A stretch of DNA of 64,000 nucleotides, taken from NCBI GenBank assembly GCA_026692665.1, contig JAPLOF010000062.1, positions 1-64,000 of the forward strand. The letters run 5' to 3'. Below, in pieces: positions 50,612-58,419 of the stretch (position 1 is its first letter; the number at the start of each line of letters is the position of its first letter). The stretch is from Planctomycetota bacterium. Its GTDB lineage: Bacteria > Planctomycetota > UBA1135 > GCA-002686595. A program made the position numbers and the translations under genes. The notes under the pieces were generated by a model, which ran no database searches, was not told the origin of the DNA, and was given only the letters and a program-made list of their open reading frames with translations.

Positions 50612-51018
50612 TGTCGTTCCCCTTGAAGGATGAGCAGGTAGGCCGCAGCGGCGGCCGTGTTCTCGGTCAGTAGTCGGGTAAGTGCGGCGCGGAGGTCTTC
50701 GTCCGCGCGTTGTTCACGTTCCGCGAGGCGGAGGAGGTCTCGCCAAGCTCGGGCGCGCGTCTCCATCGGATCGCGGCTCAAAAGCTCGGACGGATCGCCA
50801 GCCCATGCGCGCGCGATCGAGGCGGCCTTGTAGAAGACGTTGAGCGCGGGGTCGCGGTCCGCGCAGAGGCGGACGAATGCATCCGTGTGCGTCTCGTTCG
50901 GGCGTACGTGTCGCGATACCCAGCGCGAAGCCTCGTCGAGGAAGTCCTCGGGCGAGTGCGCAGGCGGGCACAGGCCCTGTGCGACGGAGATCGCTTCGGA
51001 AGTCAGCGCGCTACTCAT
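50608..51018 (-). CDS. Hypothetical protein with the same helical module
   Basis: This 136-residue helical protein has module-like segments at about 35-70 (SRHVRPNETHTDAFVRLCADRDP) and 100-135 (EREQRADEDLRAALTRLLTEN). It is probably a distant paralog of the 50048 gene. The start overlaps the upstream gene by 8 bp and its stop overlaps the next start by 4 bp, indicating translational coupling throughout. Confidence 0.6.
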   Translation of the reverse strand: MSSALTSEAISVAQGLCPPAHSPEDFLDEASRWVSRHVRPNETHTDAFVRLCADRDPALNVFYKAASIARAWAGDPSELLSRDPMETRARAWRDLLRLAEREQRADEDLRAALTRLLTENTAAAAAYLLILQGERQ

Positions 51019-51568
51019 CCAACTCCGCGATGATGTCGGCCTCTTGGGATTCGAGGCTCCGACGATGCGTGACTGCGACGCGCCGGATGCCCAGGGCGGA
51101 GAAGACTCCCTGCGCCGCGTGCAATGCGGCTGCGCGTAGAGCTGCGTCCGCGCGACGCGCGAGCCGCGACTGGTCCTCGGTCGTGCCGCCGGGTTCGGTT
51201 GCCGCGTAGGTGTCGTAGGCTTTGCCGAGAGCGGCGAGAGCCTTGTCCACGGCGCGCGCGGCGGCGATGCGCTTCGCACGCTGGGCGTTCGCGGCCTTGT
51301 TCTGCTCGCGGATGCGCTCGGCCTCTTCGTTGTCGCCTTCGGTCTTCTGCCTGCGCTCCAGCTCCTGGATCGCGAAGCGGAGTTGCATCGCGCGATCGTC
51401 CGCGCGCTTCAGGTCCGCGACGGCGGCCGTCAGCGCGCGCTCGTCTCCATCGACAACGGCGGCACCTTGTCGAGTCTCCGCGTCGCGGAGGGCCGCGCGC
51501 GTCGCTTCGAGTTCCGTGCGAAGGTCGGCGATGCGGTCGGCCGTGGTCTTGGTCTTGAATCCCAGCAT
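51011..51568 (-). CDS. Coiled-coil protein of the element operon
   Basis: In this 185-residue protein, residues 8-110 are a predicted coiled coil (TADRIADLRTELEATRAALR through ELERRQKTEGDNEEAERIRE) followed by an Ala/Arg-rich helical part. The ATG at 51568 was chosen because the coiled coil starts directly after it. Size, composition and position after a terminase-like gene are compatible with a scaffold-type protein, but nothing proves this. Confidence 0.6.
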   Translation of the reverse strand: MLGFKTKTTADRIADLRTELEATRAALRDAETRQGAAVVDGDERALTAAVADLKRADDRAMQLRFAIQELERRQKTEGDNEEAERIREQNKAANAQRAKRIAAARAVDKALAALGKAYDTYAATEPGGTTEDQSRLARRADAALRAAALHAAQGVFSALGIRRVAVTHRRSLESQEADIIAELDE

Positions 51569-51605
51569 GTTGTTCTCGCTCGTCGGGTCGGTCGTGTTGG
51601 AAGTG

Positions 51606-51644
51606 GAGGAGCCCGCCAACCGGTGAACGGCGGACGGGCTCCTC
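51606..51644 (-). promoter_or_regulatory. Hairpin upstream of the coiled-coil gene
   Basis: GAGGAGCCCG and CGGGCTCCTC form a perfect 10-bp stem with a 19-base loop, ending 38 bp upstream of the 51568 start. The rest of the 264-bp gap to the terminase-like gene shows no gene. It may be a terminator or attenuator dividing the operon. Confidence 0.45.
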
Positions 51645-51832
51645 GCTCGACGGTCAACCGGTGGAGAAACCGGACCGAGGCGCTCGCGTCGTCGAGCCCG
51701 ACGAGGCAACGACAGAGAGCGTCGGATCTTGAGTCCCGCGCTCGAAGGGCAGCGGAACGTGTTCGTTGGTGGCGCGCGTGGCGATCGGCGCACGGGCGCT
51801 CGACCGTGAAGAAGGCGCGAGTAAGGTCGGCA

Positions 51833-52354
51833 TCACGATTTCGCCTCCGCGTCCCCCACCTCGTCAGCGTCCCGGCCCAGCTCTCGCTCCAGGATTCGGC
51901 GCAGATCGGCGCGCGATTCGGGGCTCAGCTCGTCGAGGCCGAGGCTCGGTCGAGTCTTGATCGTGGTGGTCTGTTCGATCTGCGCGACGGTGCGCGAGGC
52001 GTAGCGCTCGGGCATCATGCTCTGCGCTCGGAGCGCGAGCAGCTTGTCCGAGTACCGCTTGCGCGAGCCGATCTGCACACCATTGGTCCCGTACACGGGC
52101 TCGTCGATGCCCTCGACGGAGCGGCGATGCAGCTCCATTTCGACCTCGGCACGCGCGTGCTCCATCGCTTCCTCGACCTGCGCCGCGAACTCGGCCTCAC
52201 GGTCGCGGAGGTCACGGAACGAGTAGATTGCCCCGGTCTTCGAGTGCGGACTCGCGGCCCGAGCGGCACGCGCGAAGACGCCATGACGAGAGAGTTCCGC
52301 GAGGAACAACTCGCGCCGTTTCGCCGTCAGTGGAAGTCGTCGGGGCCCGTCCAT
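51833..52354 (-). CDS. Terminase-small-subunit-like DNA-binding protein
   Basis: The 173-residue protein has an N-terminal homeodomain-like helix-turn-helix (LTAKRRELFLAELSRHGVFARAARAA, residues about 8-35). It continues with HRRSVEGIDEPVYGTNGVQIGSRKRYSDKLL, a pattern seen in many phage terminase-small-subunit-like proteins, visible here as RRSVEGIDEPVYG and RYSDKLLALRAQ. No large terminase is present. In phage satellites such a protein can redirect the helper phage packaging motor. The ATG at 52354 is used; a TTG at 52384 would add 10 residues. Confidence 0.6.
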   Translation of the reverse strand: MDGPRRLPLTAKRRELFLAELSRHGVFARAARAASPHSKTGAIYSFRDLRDREAEFAAQVEEAMEHARAEVEMELHRRSVEGIDEPVYGTNGVQIGSRKRYSDKLLALRAQSMMPERYASRTVAQIEQTTTIKTRPSLGLDELSPESRADLRRILERELGRDADEVGDAEAKS

Positions 52355-52476
52355 TGTACATCTAATCGTAGTTGCAACTTCCAAACGGGGGCGAGACCCT
52401 AATGCGGAAAACGAGCTGATTCCTCGACGTTTTCGCGCGCAACCTCATGTTGTGAGATTGCCCAGCGAGAGGCTCC

Positions 52477-52747
52477 TTTCCTGGTTCGCCGTGTTGCCGT
52501 GCAACCAGGAGATGCGGAAGCCCAACGGGAGAGAGCTTCCGCTGGGACTTCTCCCGCTTCTCCTACTTCTCCTGGTTAGAGGTAGAAAGTAAGGGACGAG
52601 AGGACGGACACCCTCTCCTTGGGCAGTTCGCCGCACTCGCGCGATTGCTCGCGGGAACCCAGCGAAACGGGAGAACCAGGAGAAACCCCAGCCCGCGACA
52701 CCACGAGCTGGGATTTTCCATCTCCTGGTTCATCGACGACCAGGAGG
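52477..52747. repeat. Iteron-like cluster, candidate replication origin
   Basis: The 10-mer AACCAGGAGA or its complement TCTCCTGGTT occurs exactly at 52503-52512, 52568-52577, 52674-52683 and 52721-52730. Near copies are at 52477-52486 (one mismatch) and 52738-52747 (two mismatches), in alternating orientation. The whole 404-bp gap between the primase-helicase stop and the terminase-like gene has no supported gene. Such repeats beside a replication gene suggest an origin or a control site. Confidence 0.6.
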
Positions 52748-52758
52748 AACAGGGAGTC

Positions 52759-55176
52759 TCACCCAAGCACTTCGTTCTCCACCTCGCCGACCGGGCCCCA
52801 CTGCGCGTCCGCACCGCCTGGCCAGTCGCGGGGCCCATGCCGCTCGCACCAGGCCGCCCGCAGCTCCGGCAGCGGCGGGAACACGCGCGAGCGCCGCCCG
52901 CCCCGTTCCGGGCTCGTGATTCCCCAGTCGTCGAGGAACGCGCCCAAGGTCACGTCGCTTTCCTCCCGCAGCTGCGGCACCGTCTCGTCGGCGTGGGGGC
53001 GCAGGCCCCACGGATCGAGGCTCGACGGCGGACCCCACCACGCCCGGCGCGAGATTGCCTGAGGCTTCCCCTGGACCGACCGCGACACGTTGTTCGGCAA
53101 CTGGCCGTCGAGCAGCAGCGTCAGCAGCCACTGGTCTTTCGGCTCCAGATTCCGATGCACCTGATCTTGCAGCGCGGCCGTCCTCGGTGCGCGCCGGACG
53201 TTGAAGCCCGACAGGTCCATCGCCAGCAGCATCTTGAGCAGGGCACCGTAGCCGCCCGACAACATCTGCCGCTCGATCGCCTCGAAGTAGACGTGCTGCC
53301 CGCGCCGCGCGTCCGACACGTCGAGGACAAAGTAGCGGCGCTCGTCGCCGGTCGCCTTGACCACGCTGAGGTCGTTCGAGGCGAGGATCAGGTGGAGGAC
53401 GTTCTTGCGGTCCACCACGTCGATGCCCTTGCGCTCGACCTTCACCGTGTCCTCGGTCACCATCCCCTTGAGGATGGACTCGTGCCGCTTGTCGTTCGGC
53501 CGCGTCGCCTCGTCCAGGAAGACCACGCTGGCCGCTTCGATCAGCGAGTTGAACTTCGTCAGGTGGTCGGGGTTCGTGATCTGGACGAAGTGGCGGCCCC
53601 ACAGCCTCCCGAAGTGCCAGGCGAAGACGCCCTTGCCGGTGCCCTTGAGGCCGCGCAGCACGACGGCGACATGCCCGGGCTCGCCCGGCCGCTGGACCGC
53701 GTAGGCCATCCAGCGGATCAGGTAGTCGTAGTGCTCCTCGATGCCGCCGCAGATGACCTCTCGGACGTGCGCGAGGTAGAGCCCGCAGTCGCCGTCGTCG
53801 GATGGCGACACCGCGAGTCCCTGCCACAGGTTGTAGATCCCTTCGGGCAACTCGACGCCCGGGGCGTAGTTCACGTCCTCGTACGACCGGCGCAGCCGGT
53901 GCCGGAACCACCACTCCCCGGCAGGGACCTCCTCGACCTTGCCCTTGGCCACGGGGACCGCGACGCGGCGCGTGTTCCAGAAGTCCTTGAACGCCTCCTT
54001 GTGGAGGTACTCGACGGTACGGCGCTCGAACAGCGGGTCCCAGGACTCGCGCAGGACGCGGCTCGACCCGCCGACGATTACGCTCGCGTGCCGTGAGTTG
54101 ATCTCCGACAGCAGCGGATCGTCTTCGGCCTCGGCGTAGGCGCGATCCACCTGCCGCCGCGCGTAGCGCTCTGCCGCCGCCGCAGTCCGTGCATGACCCT
54201 TTGAGTCCACGCGGATCGCGTCGCTGATACCCCAGCAAGGGTCCAACAGGATCGAGTAGATGACCTCGGGCTTCACGCGTTGGCGTGCCATCTCGCACGT
54301 CGCCCAATACTGCCACTCCGACCGCGACCAGCCCGCGCGCTCCGGGTCGGTGTTCATCTCGTCGAGCCCGCAAGCGATGATGCGCTTGACGACCGGGGGC
54401 ACCGTCGGCGGCAATTCGGCGTCGAGGTCTTGCACGCGCTTCACGTCGGCGCTGATCTCGACGCCAGGCCCGCCGTCCGCCGCGACCTTGGGCGTGACGC
54501 CTTGGGCCTTCTCGAAACGCGCAATGTCGAAGGTGTCCTCAGAGAACTCGACCACGGCCGCCAGGGCCTCCACCCGGCCCTTCGAGCGCTTGCGCTTGTC
54601 GGGTCGGTTGATCGACCCCGGAAGGCGCATGATGCGATCGACGTTGTGGCAGTTGTCTCCGCCCAGCAGCAACTCGATCTGCTTGTTGTAGCGCTTCGCG
54701 TCCTCGAATGCTTCCTTGGTCCCGTCCAAGAGCACAGGCATCTTGAGCCGCCAGAAGCCCTGGTAGCCTCCGCCCGAGAACGTGATCACAGAGGGCTTGG
54801 GCAAGCCCTTCGCACTCGGGTCGCGGAGCAACGCGAGGATGCGCGTGCGCTCGGCATCGAGGTCTTCGCCCACCCGAGGATCGAGGTCCACGTGGAGCCA
54901 CGAGAGAGCCGAGATGTTCTCGCGGTCCGGCTTGCTCTTGACCGCGCGCGTGACGGGGTTGACCGTGAAGTAGATGTTGCGAGACTTGCCGTGGAGCGTG
55001 AGCCAGCCACGCATCCGGTCTTCCTCGGCCGCCGAGAACGTGTCCGTGTCGATCCCGCGCTTGTCCGGGTCGATGGCGGTCAGGACCCAGGGGCCTTGAG
55101 GGTTCCACTTGCGGAGGAAGTCGATCGAGGCTTGGTAGTCAGGTCGGGGCGAGCTGTCGGGCTTCGGTTCGCTCAT
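52759..55176 (-). CDS. Primase-helicase replication protein
   Basis: The 805-residue protein has an N-terminal archaeo-eukaryotic-type primase (PrimPol/RepB-like) with HVDLDP (95-100), FSGGGYQGFW (133-142) and RLPGSINRP (184-192). A linker and a superfamily-3-type helicase follow, with Walker A LRGLKGTGKG (507-516), Walker B VVFLDEA (551-557) and a LILASND sensor. This fusion replicates many plasmids, satellites and phages. It starts 4 bp inside the excisionase stop (ATGA) and ends next to the iteron cluster, which it may bind. It supports autonomous replication after excision. Confidence 0.9.
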   Translation of the reverse strand: MSEPKPDSSPRPDYQASIDFLRKWNPQGPWVLTAIDPDKRGIDTDTFSAAEEDRMRGWLTLHGKSRNIYFTVNPVTRAVKSKPDRENISALSWLHVDLDPRVGEDLDAERTRILALLRDPSAKGLPKPSVITFSGGGYQGFWRLKMPVLLDGTKEAFEDAKRYNKQIELLLGGDNCHNVDRIMRLPGSINRPDKRKRSKGRVEALAAVVEFSEDTFDIARFEKAQGVTPKVAADGGPGVEISADVKRVQDLDAELPPTVPPVVKRIIACGLDEMNTDPERAGWSRSEWQYWATCEMARQRVKPEVIYSILLDPCWGISDAIRVDSKGHARTAAAAERYARRQVDRAYAEAEDDPLLSEINSRHASVIVGGSSRVLRESWDPLFERRTVEYLHKEAFKDFWNTRRVAVPVAKGKVEEVPAGEWWFRHRLRRSYEDVNYAPGVELPEGIYNLWQGLAVSPSDDGDCGLYLAHVREVICGGIEEHYDYLIRWMAYAVQRPGEPGHVAVVLRGLKGTGKGVFAWHFGRLWGRHFVQITNPDHLTKFNSLIEAASVVFLDEATRPNDKRHESILKGMVTEDTVKVERKGIDVVDRKNVLHLILASNDLSVVKATGDERRYFVLDVSDARRGQHVYFEAIERQMLSGGYGALLKMLLAMDLSGFNVRRAPRTAALQDQVHRNLEPKDQWLLTLLLDGQLPNNVSRSVQGKPQAISRRAWWGPPSSLDPWGLRPHADETVPQLREESDVTLGAFLDDWGITSPERGGRRSRVFPPLPELRAAWCERHGPRDWPGGADAQWGPVGEVENEVLG

Positions 55177-55445
55177 CGCGCGGACGCCTCCTGCGCGGTG
55201 TTCGAGATGCGACGCGCGGACATCCATGCGTCGAGATCGACGCGCGAGTAGCGGACGTGGCGGCCGAGCCTGCTGTAGACCGGCCCGCAGCCCGAGGAGC
55301 GCCAATGCTCCAGTTGCTTGCGCGAGACGGACAGGTAGGCCGCAGCGGCCGGGGTGTCGAGGTAGGCGGGCTCGGGCAGTTCGCAGCGAGCTTGGGAAAC
55401 CGCCGCGTCGAGTGTCGCGCGGCGAGAGGTCTGATTCTGGTTCAA
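55173..55445 (-). CDS. xis: Excisionase-type HTH protein
   Basis: The 90-residue protein with a MerR/AlpA-like helix-turn-helix (YLDTPAAAAYLSVSRKQLEHW, then GPVYSRLGRHVRYSRVDLDAW) is typical of excisionases and AlpA-type regulators. It starts at TTG 55445 and overlaps the replication gene by 4 bp. Position at the attR end opposite the integrase fits a directionality factor that also starts the replication operon. Confidence 0.8.
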   Translation of the reverse strand: MNQNQTSRRATLDAAVSQARCELPEPAYLDTPAAAAYLSVSRKQLEHWRSSGCGPVYSRLGRHVRYSRVDLDAWMSARRISNTAQEASAR

Positions 55446-55835
55446 GCGGATGCATCCCTTGGGAGCACCGATCGGCGGACCGATCGAAGCCCCGCGTTGG
55501 GGTCGATGATCCGCACCTACTTGATCCAGTTCAGCGTCACCACGAGTAGGCCGTTTCGGGCCGGTCGTGGGAGCCTGTTTGGGCGCGTTGTTGAGGCCTC
55601 CCGGTCTGGCTGTTCCGGGAAGGACATCTAGATTCTAGCTCCGAACCGGCCCCTAGGAGATCGCATCTTGAGGAATCGTCGCGCGCGTGTCGCTCGCGCG
55701 TGCTCGACCGCTTCGGTGCTCGTCGGGAGCGTCCGCTTGATGCGTACCTTAGTATTGCCTTACGGAGAAAGTACGGGCTCGCGGATCGACGTGCTAACGT
55801 CCACGCGCGCCACAACTTCGCGATCCACCGCCGCA
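55446..55835. other. Right-end region of the element, no gene
   Basis: The 390 bp between xis and the attR core must contain the xis promoter on the minus strand and integrase/Xis sites. An unusually AT-rich patch lies at about 55743-55772, containing a CCTTACGGA copy. Open frames here are short and show no recognisable protein. Confidence 0.5.
55758..55766 (+). repeat. Candidate integrase arm-type site (attR side)
   Basis: CCTTACGGA is identical to 42894-42902 near the other end and lies 69 bp from the attR core. Confidence 0.45.
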
Positions 55836-55883
55836 GGATTTCTAATCCGACGGTCGCAGGTTCGAGTCCTGCCGGGCGTGCCA
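55836..55883 (+). pseudogene. 3' half of the disrupted tRNA-Arg(UCU) gene, with attR core
   Basis: Bases 55836-55845 are the core GGATTTCTAA. From 55846 follow the 3' anticodon stem TCCGA, variable CGGTC, T-arm GCAGG/CCTGC around TTCGAGT, acceptor CGGGCGT, discriminator G and CCA. Joined to 42744-42782 it gives 77 nt with all stems paired (G-U at the first acceptor pair). No D-arm or acceptor 5' strand lies upstream, so this half cannot form a tRNA alone. Confidence 0.93.
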
Positions 55884-55996
55884 CGGCCGGCACCAGCTCG
55901 GCACGGCCCCCGCTTTCGTCCAAGAGCCCGATGCGACCCCACGGGCCTGCGGGTGCCGGAGCCAGGTCGACGACGCGATTCTGCGTAACGATCACC

Positions 55997-56015
55997 GGCC
56001 CTCGCGCGGAGGGCC
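55997..56015. terminator. Hairpin downstream of the tRNA locus
   Basis: GGCCCTC and GAGGGCC (7 bp, 5-base loop) lie about 115 bp after the tRNA end and may end tRNA transcription. The rest of 55884-56129 shows no gene. Confidence 0.4.
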
Positions 56016-56129
56016 CCCTGGACAGCGGGGACGCGCCATGAAAAGGGCGCGCAGCCCCCCTTTCCCATTCCAAGCTGGGCGCGGATACTCCCGCGCACTT
56101 CCCCGACCACTCGAGTCCCCGAGGTCTGC

Positions 56130-58343
56130 ATGTCGCCCGCTCGTCGCACCTTCTGCGTATCCATCGCCATCGTCCCGCTGCTCGCGTCCGTCTCCCGCGC
56201 CCAGGTCGGTGACCTGCAGTACGCGCGCAACCCGGCCAATGGCCACTGGTATGGGTTCACCTCCGCTCCCACCTCGTGGCCCGAGGGCGCATCGGCCGCC
56301 GCGGCCGCAGGTGGATACCTCGCGTCGATCACCACGAGCGCCGAGCAGACCTGGGTCCAGGGCGCGTTCGGGCCCTACTCGACCTGGAAGTACTGGATCG
56401 GCCTCAACGACATCGCGACCGAGGGACAGTTCGTGTGGGCCAACGGTGAGCCGTTCAGCTACGCGAATTGGAACTCCGGTCAGCCCGACAATGCCGGCGG
56501 CGTCGACGATGCGGTCGAGCTGCAACCCGGATCCTCGTGGCGCTGGAACGACGCCAACCCGGCGACCGCCACCACGACGAAGCCGCTGGTCGAGGTCGAT
56601 GGCCTCCCCCGCGCGGGGTGGACGCTGCCCAACAACGTGTCCGTCGGCTCCGGTCCCTCGTACGTGGCGCGCGGCGACTTCAACGGCGACGGCCGCGACG
56701 ACCTGGTCGTGCCCAACTTCACCAGCAACACGGTCACGCTCCTCTTCGGCCAGGCGTCCGGGACGCTGGGCGCAGCCGCCACGTTCCCGGTCCCGAGCGG
56801 GCCCCGCTCGGCCGCGGTCGGCGACTTCGACGCCGACGGGAAGCTCGACTGGGCCGTCTCGTGCTACTCGGCGCAGCAGGTGTCCGTCCGCTACGGAGAC
56901 GGTCTGGGCGGTTTCGCGGCGCCGTTGGACATCAGCTCGAGCGGCAAGGGGCACGGCCTCGCCGCCCTCGATCTCGATCTCGACGGCCGCGTCGACCTCG
57001 CGCTCACGACCGTGGATTCGCTGGATCGCCTGCTGATCTTTCGCGCCCTGGCGGGTCGCACGTTCGCGGCTCCCGTGGCCTACGCCACGGGCGCCCGCCC
57101 CTACTTCGTGACGGCCGGCGACCTCGAGGGCGATGGCGACGTCGACCTCGTCGTGGCCAACGAGGCGTCGGACGACATCGGCGTGTACTGGAACCAGGGC
57201 TCGGGGACCTTCCTGAGCACGGCCCTCGTGGCGCGCGGCGATTCGCCGCGTCGGATCGCGCTGCTGGACATCGACCGCGACGGCCTCCTCGACATGGCCG
57301 TTCCCTGCGCGAACCAGAACCTGGTCCGCATCCTGTATGCAGCCGGCGCCGGCAACTTCGTCACCGGGCCGGCCATCGCCGGCGGCCAGGCCCCGAACTG
57401 GACGGCGGCGGTCGATACGAACGGCGACGGCATGCAGGACCTCGTGACCGCGGCTTTCGGATCGGAGGAAGTGTTGATCCAGGAGATCCTCGCCGACGGC
57501 ACCATCGTCTCGCAGGCGACGGCGCTGGTGGCGGGTTCGAACCTCTCCTCGGTGGTGGGCCTCGACCTGAACGGCGACGGACGAGCGGACCTCGTCGCCG
57601 CCGGCAACAACACGAGCCGTGTGGTCGCTTTCACCAAGCTCTCGCGCGACTGCAACACGAACGGGCGCGACGACGACCTCGACATCGTCCTGGCAGGCAG
57701 CACGGACTGCAACGGGAACCTCGAGCCCGACGAGTGCGACCTCGCGCTCGGCACCACGTTCGACTGCGACGCGAACGGACTGCTCGATGCGTGCGAGATC
57801 CTCGCGAATCCGACGCTCGACCTGGATGTCGACGGGCGGCTCGACGCGTGCGAGGTGGCGGGCACGCCCTTCTGCTTCGGCGACGGCACGGGGGCCGCGT
57901 GCCCGTGCGATCCGGGGCAGGCGGGCGCGCTCGGGGCCGGATGCATGAACTCGGTCGGGAACAGCGGCCGCCTCGTCGCGGTCGGGAACCCGTCGGTGGC
58001 GAACGACTCGGTCAGTCTGCGGGCCAGCGGGTTGCTCCCCACGGCGGTGGGGCTCTTCTTCCAAGGCAACCTGCAACAGAACGGCGGGCTGGGCGCGGCT
58101 TTCGGCGATGGACTGCTGTGCGTGACCCAGTTCGTGATCCGGCTCGAGATCCGCGCGGCGATCGGCGGCGCCATGGCCTTCGGGCGCGATCACCCCGGCG
58201 ATCCGCGCCTGTCCGTGGACGGAAGCGTTCCTGTCAGCGGGGCGACGCGCCACTACCAGGTCTGGTACCGCGACGCGGCGAACTACTGCACCCAGTCCAC
58301 CTACAACCTGACGAACGGGGTGCGCGTCGTGTGGGCTCCCTGA
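56130..58343 (+). CDS. Secreted C-type-lectin and FG-GAP repeat protein
   Basis: The 737-residue protein has a signal peptide at about 1-24 and a C-type-lectin-like domain at about 30-155 (WYGFTSAPTSWPEGASAAAA, WIGLNDIATEGQFVWANGEP). A long beta-propeller of FG-GAP/VCBS repeats at about 160-510 carries several Ca-binding-type DxNGDGxxD loops (DFNGDGRDD, DLNGDGRAD). A Cys/Asp-rich TSP3/dockerin-like stretch (DCNTNGRDDDLD, ECDLALGTTFDCDANGLLDAC) and a C-terminal domain (about 580-737, FCFGDGTGAACPCDPG ... NLTNGVRVVW) complete it. It is probably a surface or extracellular carbohydrate or protein binder; ligand unknown. Confidence 0.85.
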   Translation: MSPARRTFCVSIAIVPLLASVSRAQVGDLQYARNPANGHWYGFTSAPTSWPEGASAAAAAGGYLASITTSAEQTWVQGAFGPYSTWKYWIGLNDIATEGQFVWANGEPFSYANWNSGQPDNAGGVDDAVELQPGSSWRWNDANPATATTTKPLVEVDGLPRAGWTLPNNVSVGSGPSYVARGDFNGDGRDDLVVPNFTSNTVTLLFGQASGTLGAAATFPVPSGPRSAAVGDFDADGKLDWAVSCYSAQQVSVRYGDGLGGFAAPLDISSSGKGHGLAALDLDLDGRVDLALTTVDSLDRLLIFRALAGRTFAAPVAYATGARPYFVTAGDLEGDGDVDLVVANEASDDIGVYWNQGSGTFLSTALVARGDSPRRIALLDIDRDGLLDMAVPCANQNLVRILYAAGAGNFVTGPAIAGGQAPNWTAAVDTNGDGMQDLVTAAFGSEEVLIQEILADGTIVSQATALVAGSNLSSVVGLDLNGDGRADLVAAGNNTSRVVAFTKLSRDCNTNGRDDDLDIVLAGSTDCNGNLEPDECDLALGTTFDCDANGLLDACEILANPTLDLDVDGRLDACEVAGTPFCFGDGTGAACPCDPGQAGALGAGCMNSVGNSGRLVAVGNPSVANDSVSLRASGLLPTAVGLFFQGNLQQNGGLGAAFGDGLLCVTQFVIRLEIRAAIGGAMAFGRDHPGDPRLSVDGSVPVSGATRHYQVWYRDAANYCTQSTYNLTNGVRVVWAP

Positions 58344-58349
58344 AGAGCG

Positions 58350-58384
58350 CGCCGCGCCTGGACTCTCGGAGTCCAGGCGCGGCG
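58350..58384 (+). terminator. Intrinsic terminator after the lectin/FG-GAP gene
   Basis: A perfect 16-bp stem (58350-58365 with 58369-58384) and TCG loop lies 6 bp after the stop. It also faces the convergent gene at 58420. Confidence 0.8.
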
Positions 58385-58419
58385 TATGCGCTGCGATCGC
58401 TGCGCGCGGAGCGCGCCGA

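Larger units (their letters stand above)
42773..55845. mobile_element. 13-kb satellite-like integrative element in the tRNA-Arg(UCU) anticodon loop
   Basis: The element is bounded by the 10-bp direct repeat GGATTTCTAA at 42773-42782 and 55836-55845 (offset 13,063 bp). It encodes a tyrosine integrase next to attL and an excisionase next to attR. It also carries an intact replacement tRNA-Arg(UCU), a restriction-modification module, an SDH-type protease pair, a sigma factor, a terminase-small-like protein, an iteron-like cluster and a primase-helicase. Two convergent gene arms meet at about 49.0 kb. Unlike the flanks, it has few long open antisense frames, which fits lower third-position GC and foreign origin. 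No capsid, portal, tail or conjugation genes are recognisable. I infer a phage satellite (PICI-like) or integrating plasmid. Confidence 0.88.

Noticed and set aside
52445-52838. Short open frames in the iteron region (for example 52445-52636 and 52563-52838)
   Set aside because: They have no ribosome sites or recognisable domains, and the sequence is dominated by the alternating 10-mer repeats.
42744-55883. A trans-spliced or intron-containing tRNA instead of a disrupted one
   Set aside because: The 13-kb insert has a complete integrase, an excisionase and a direct repeat, which fit site-specific integration. No group I intron features or archaeal-type splicing motifs were seen, and the host is bacterial.
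55537-56335. Minus-strand open frames crossing attR and the tRNA 3' half
   Set aside because: They cross the tRNA fragment and the host/element junction with no domain or ribosome site, so they are not genes.
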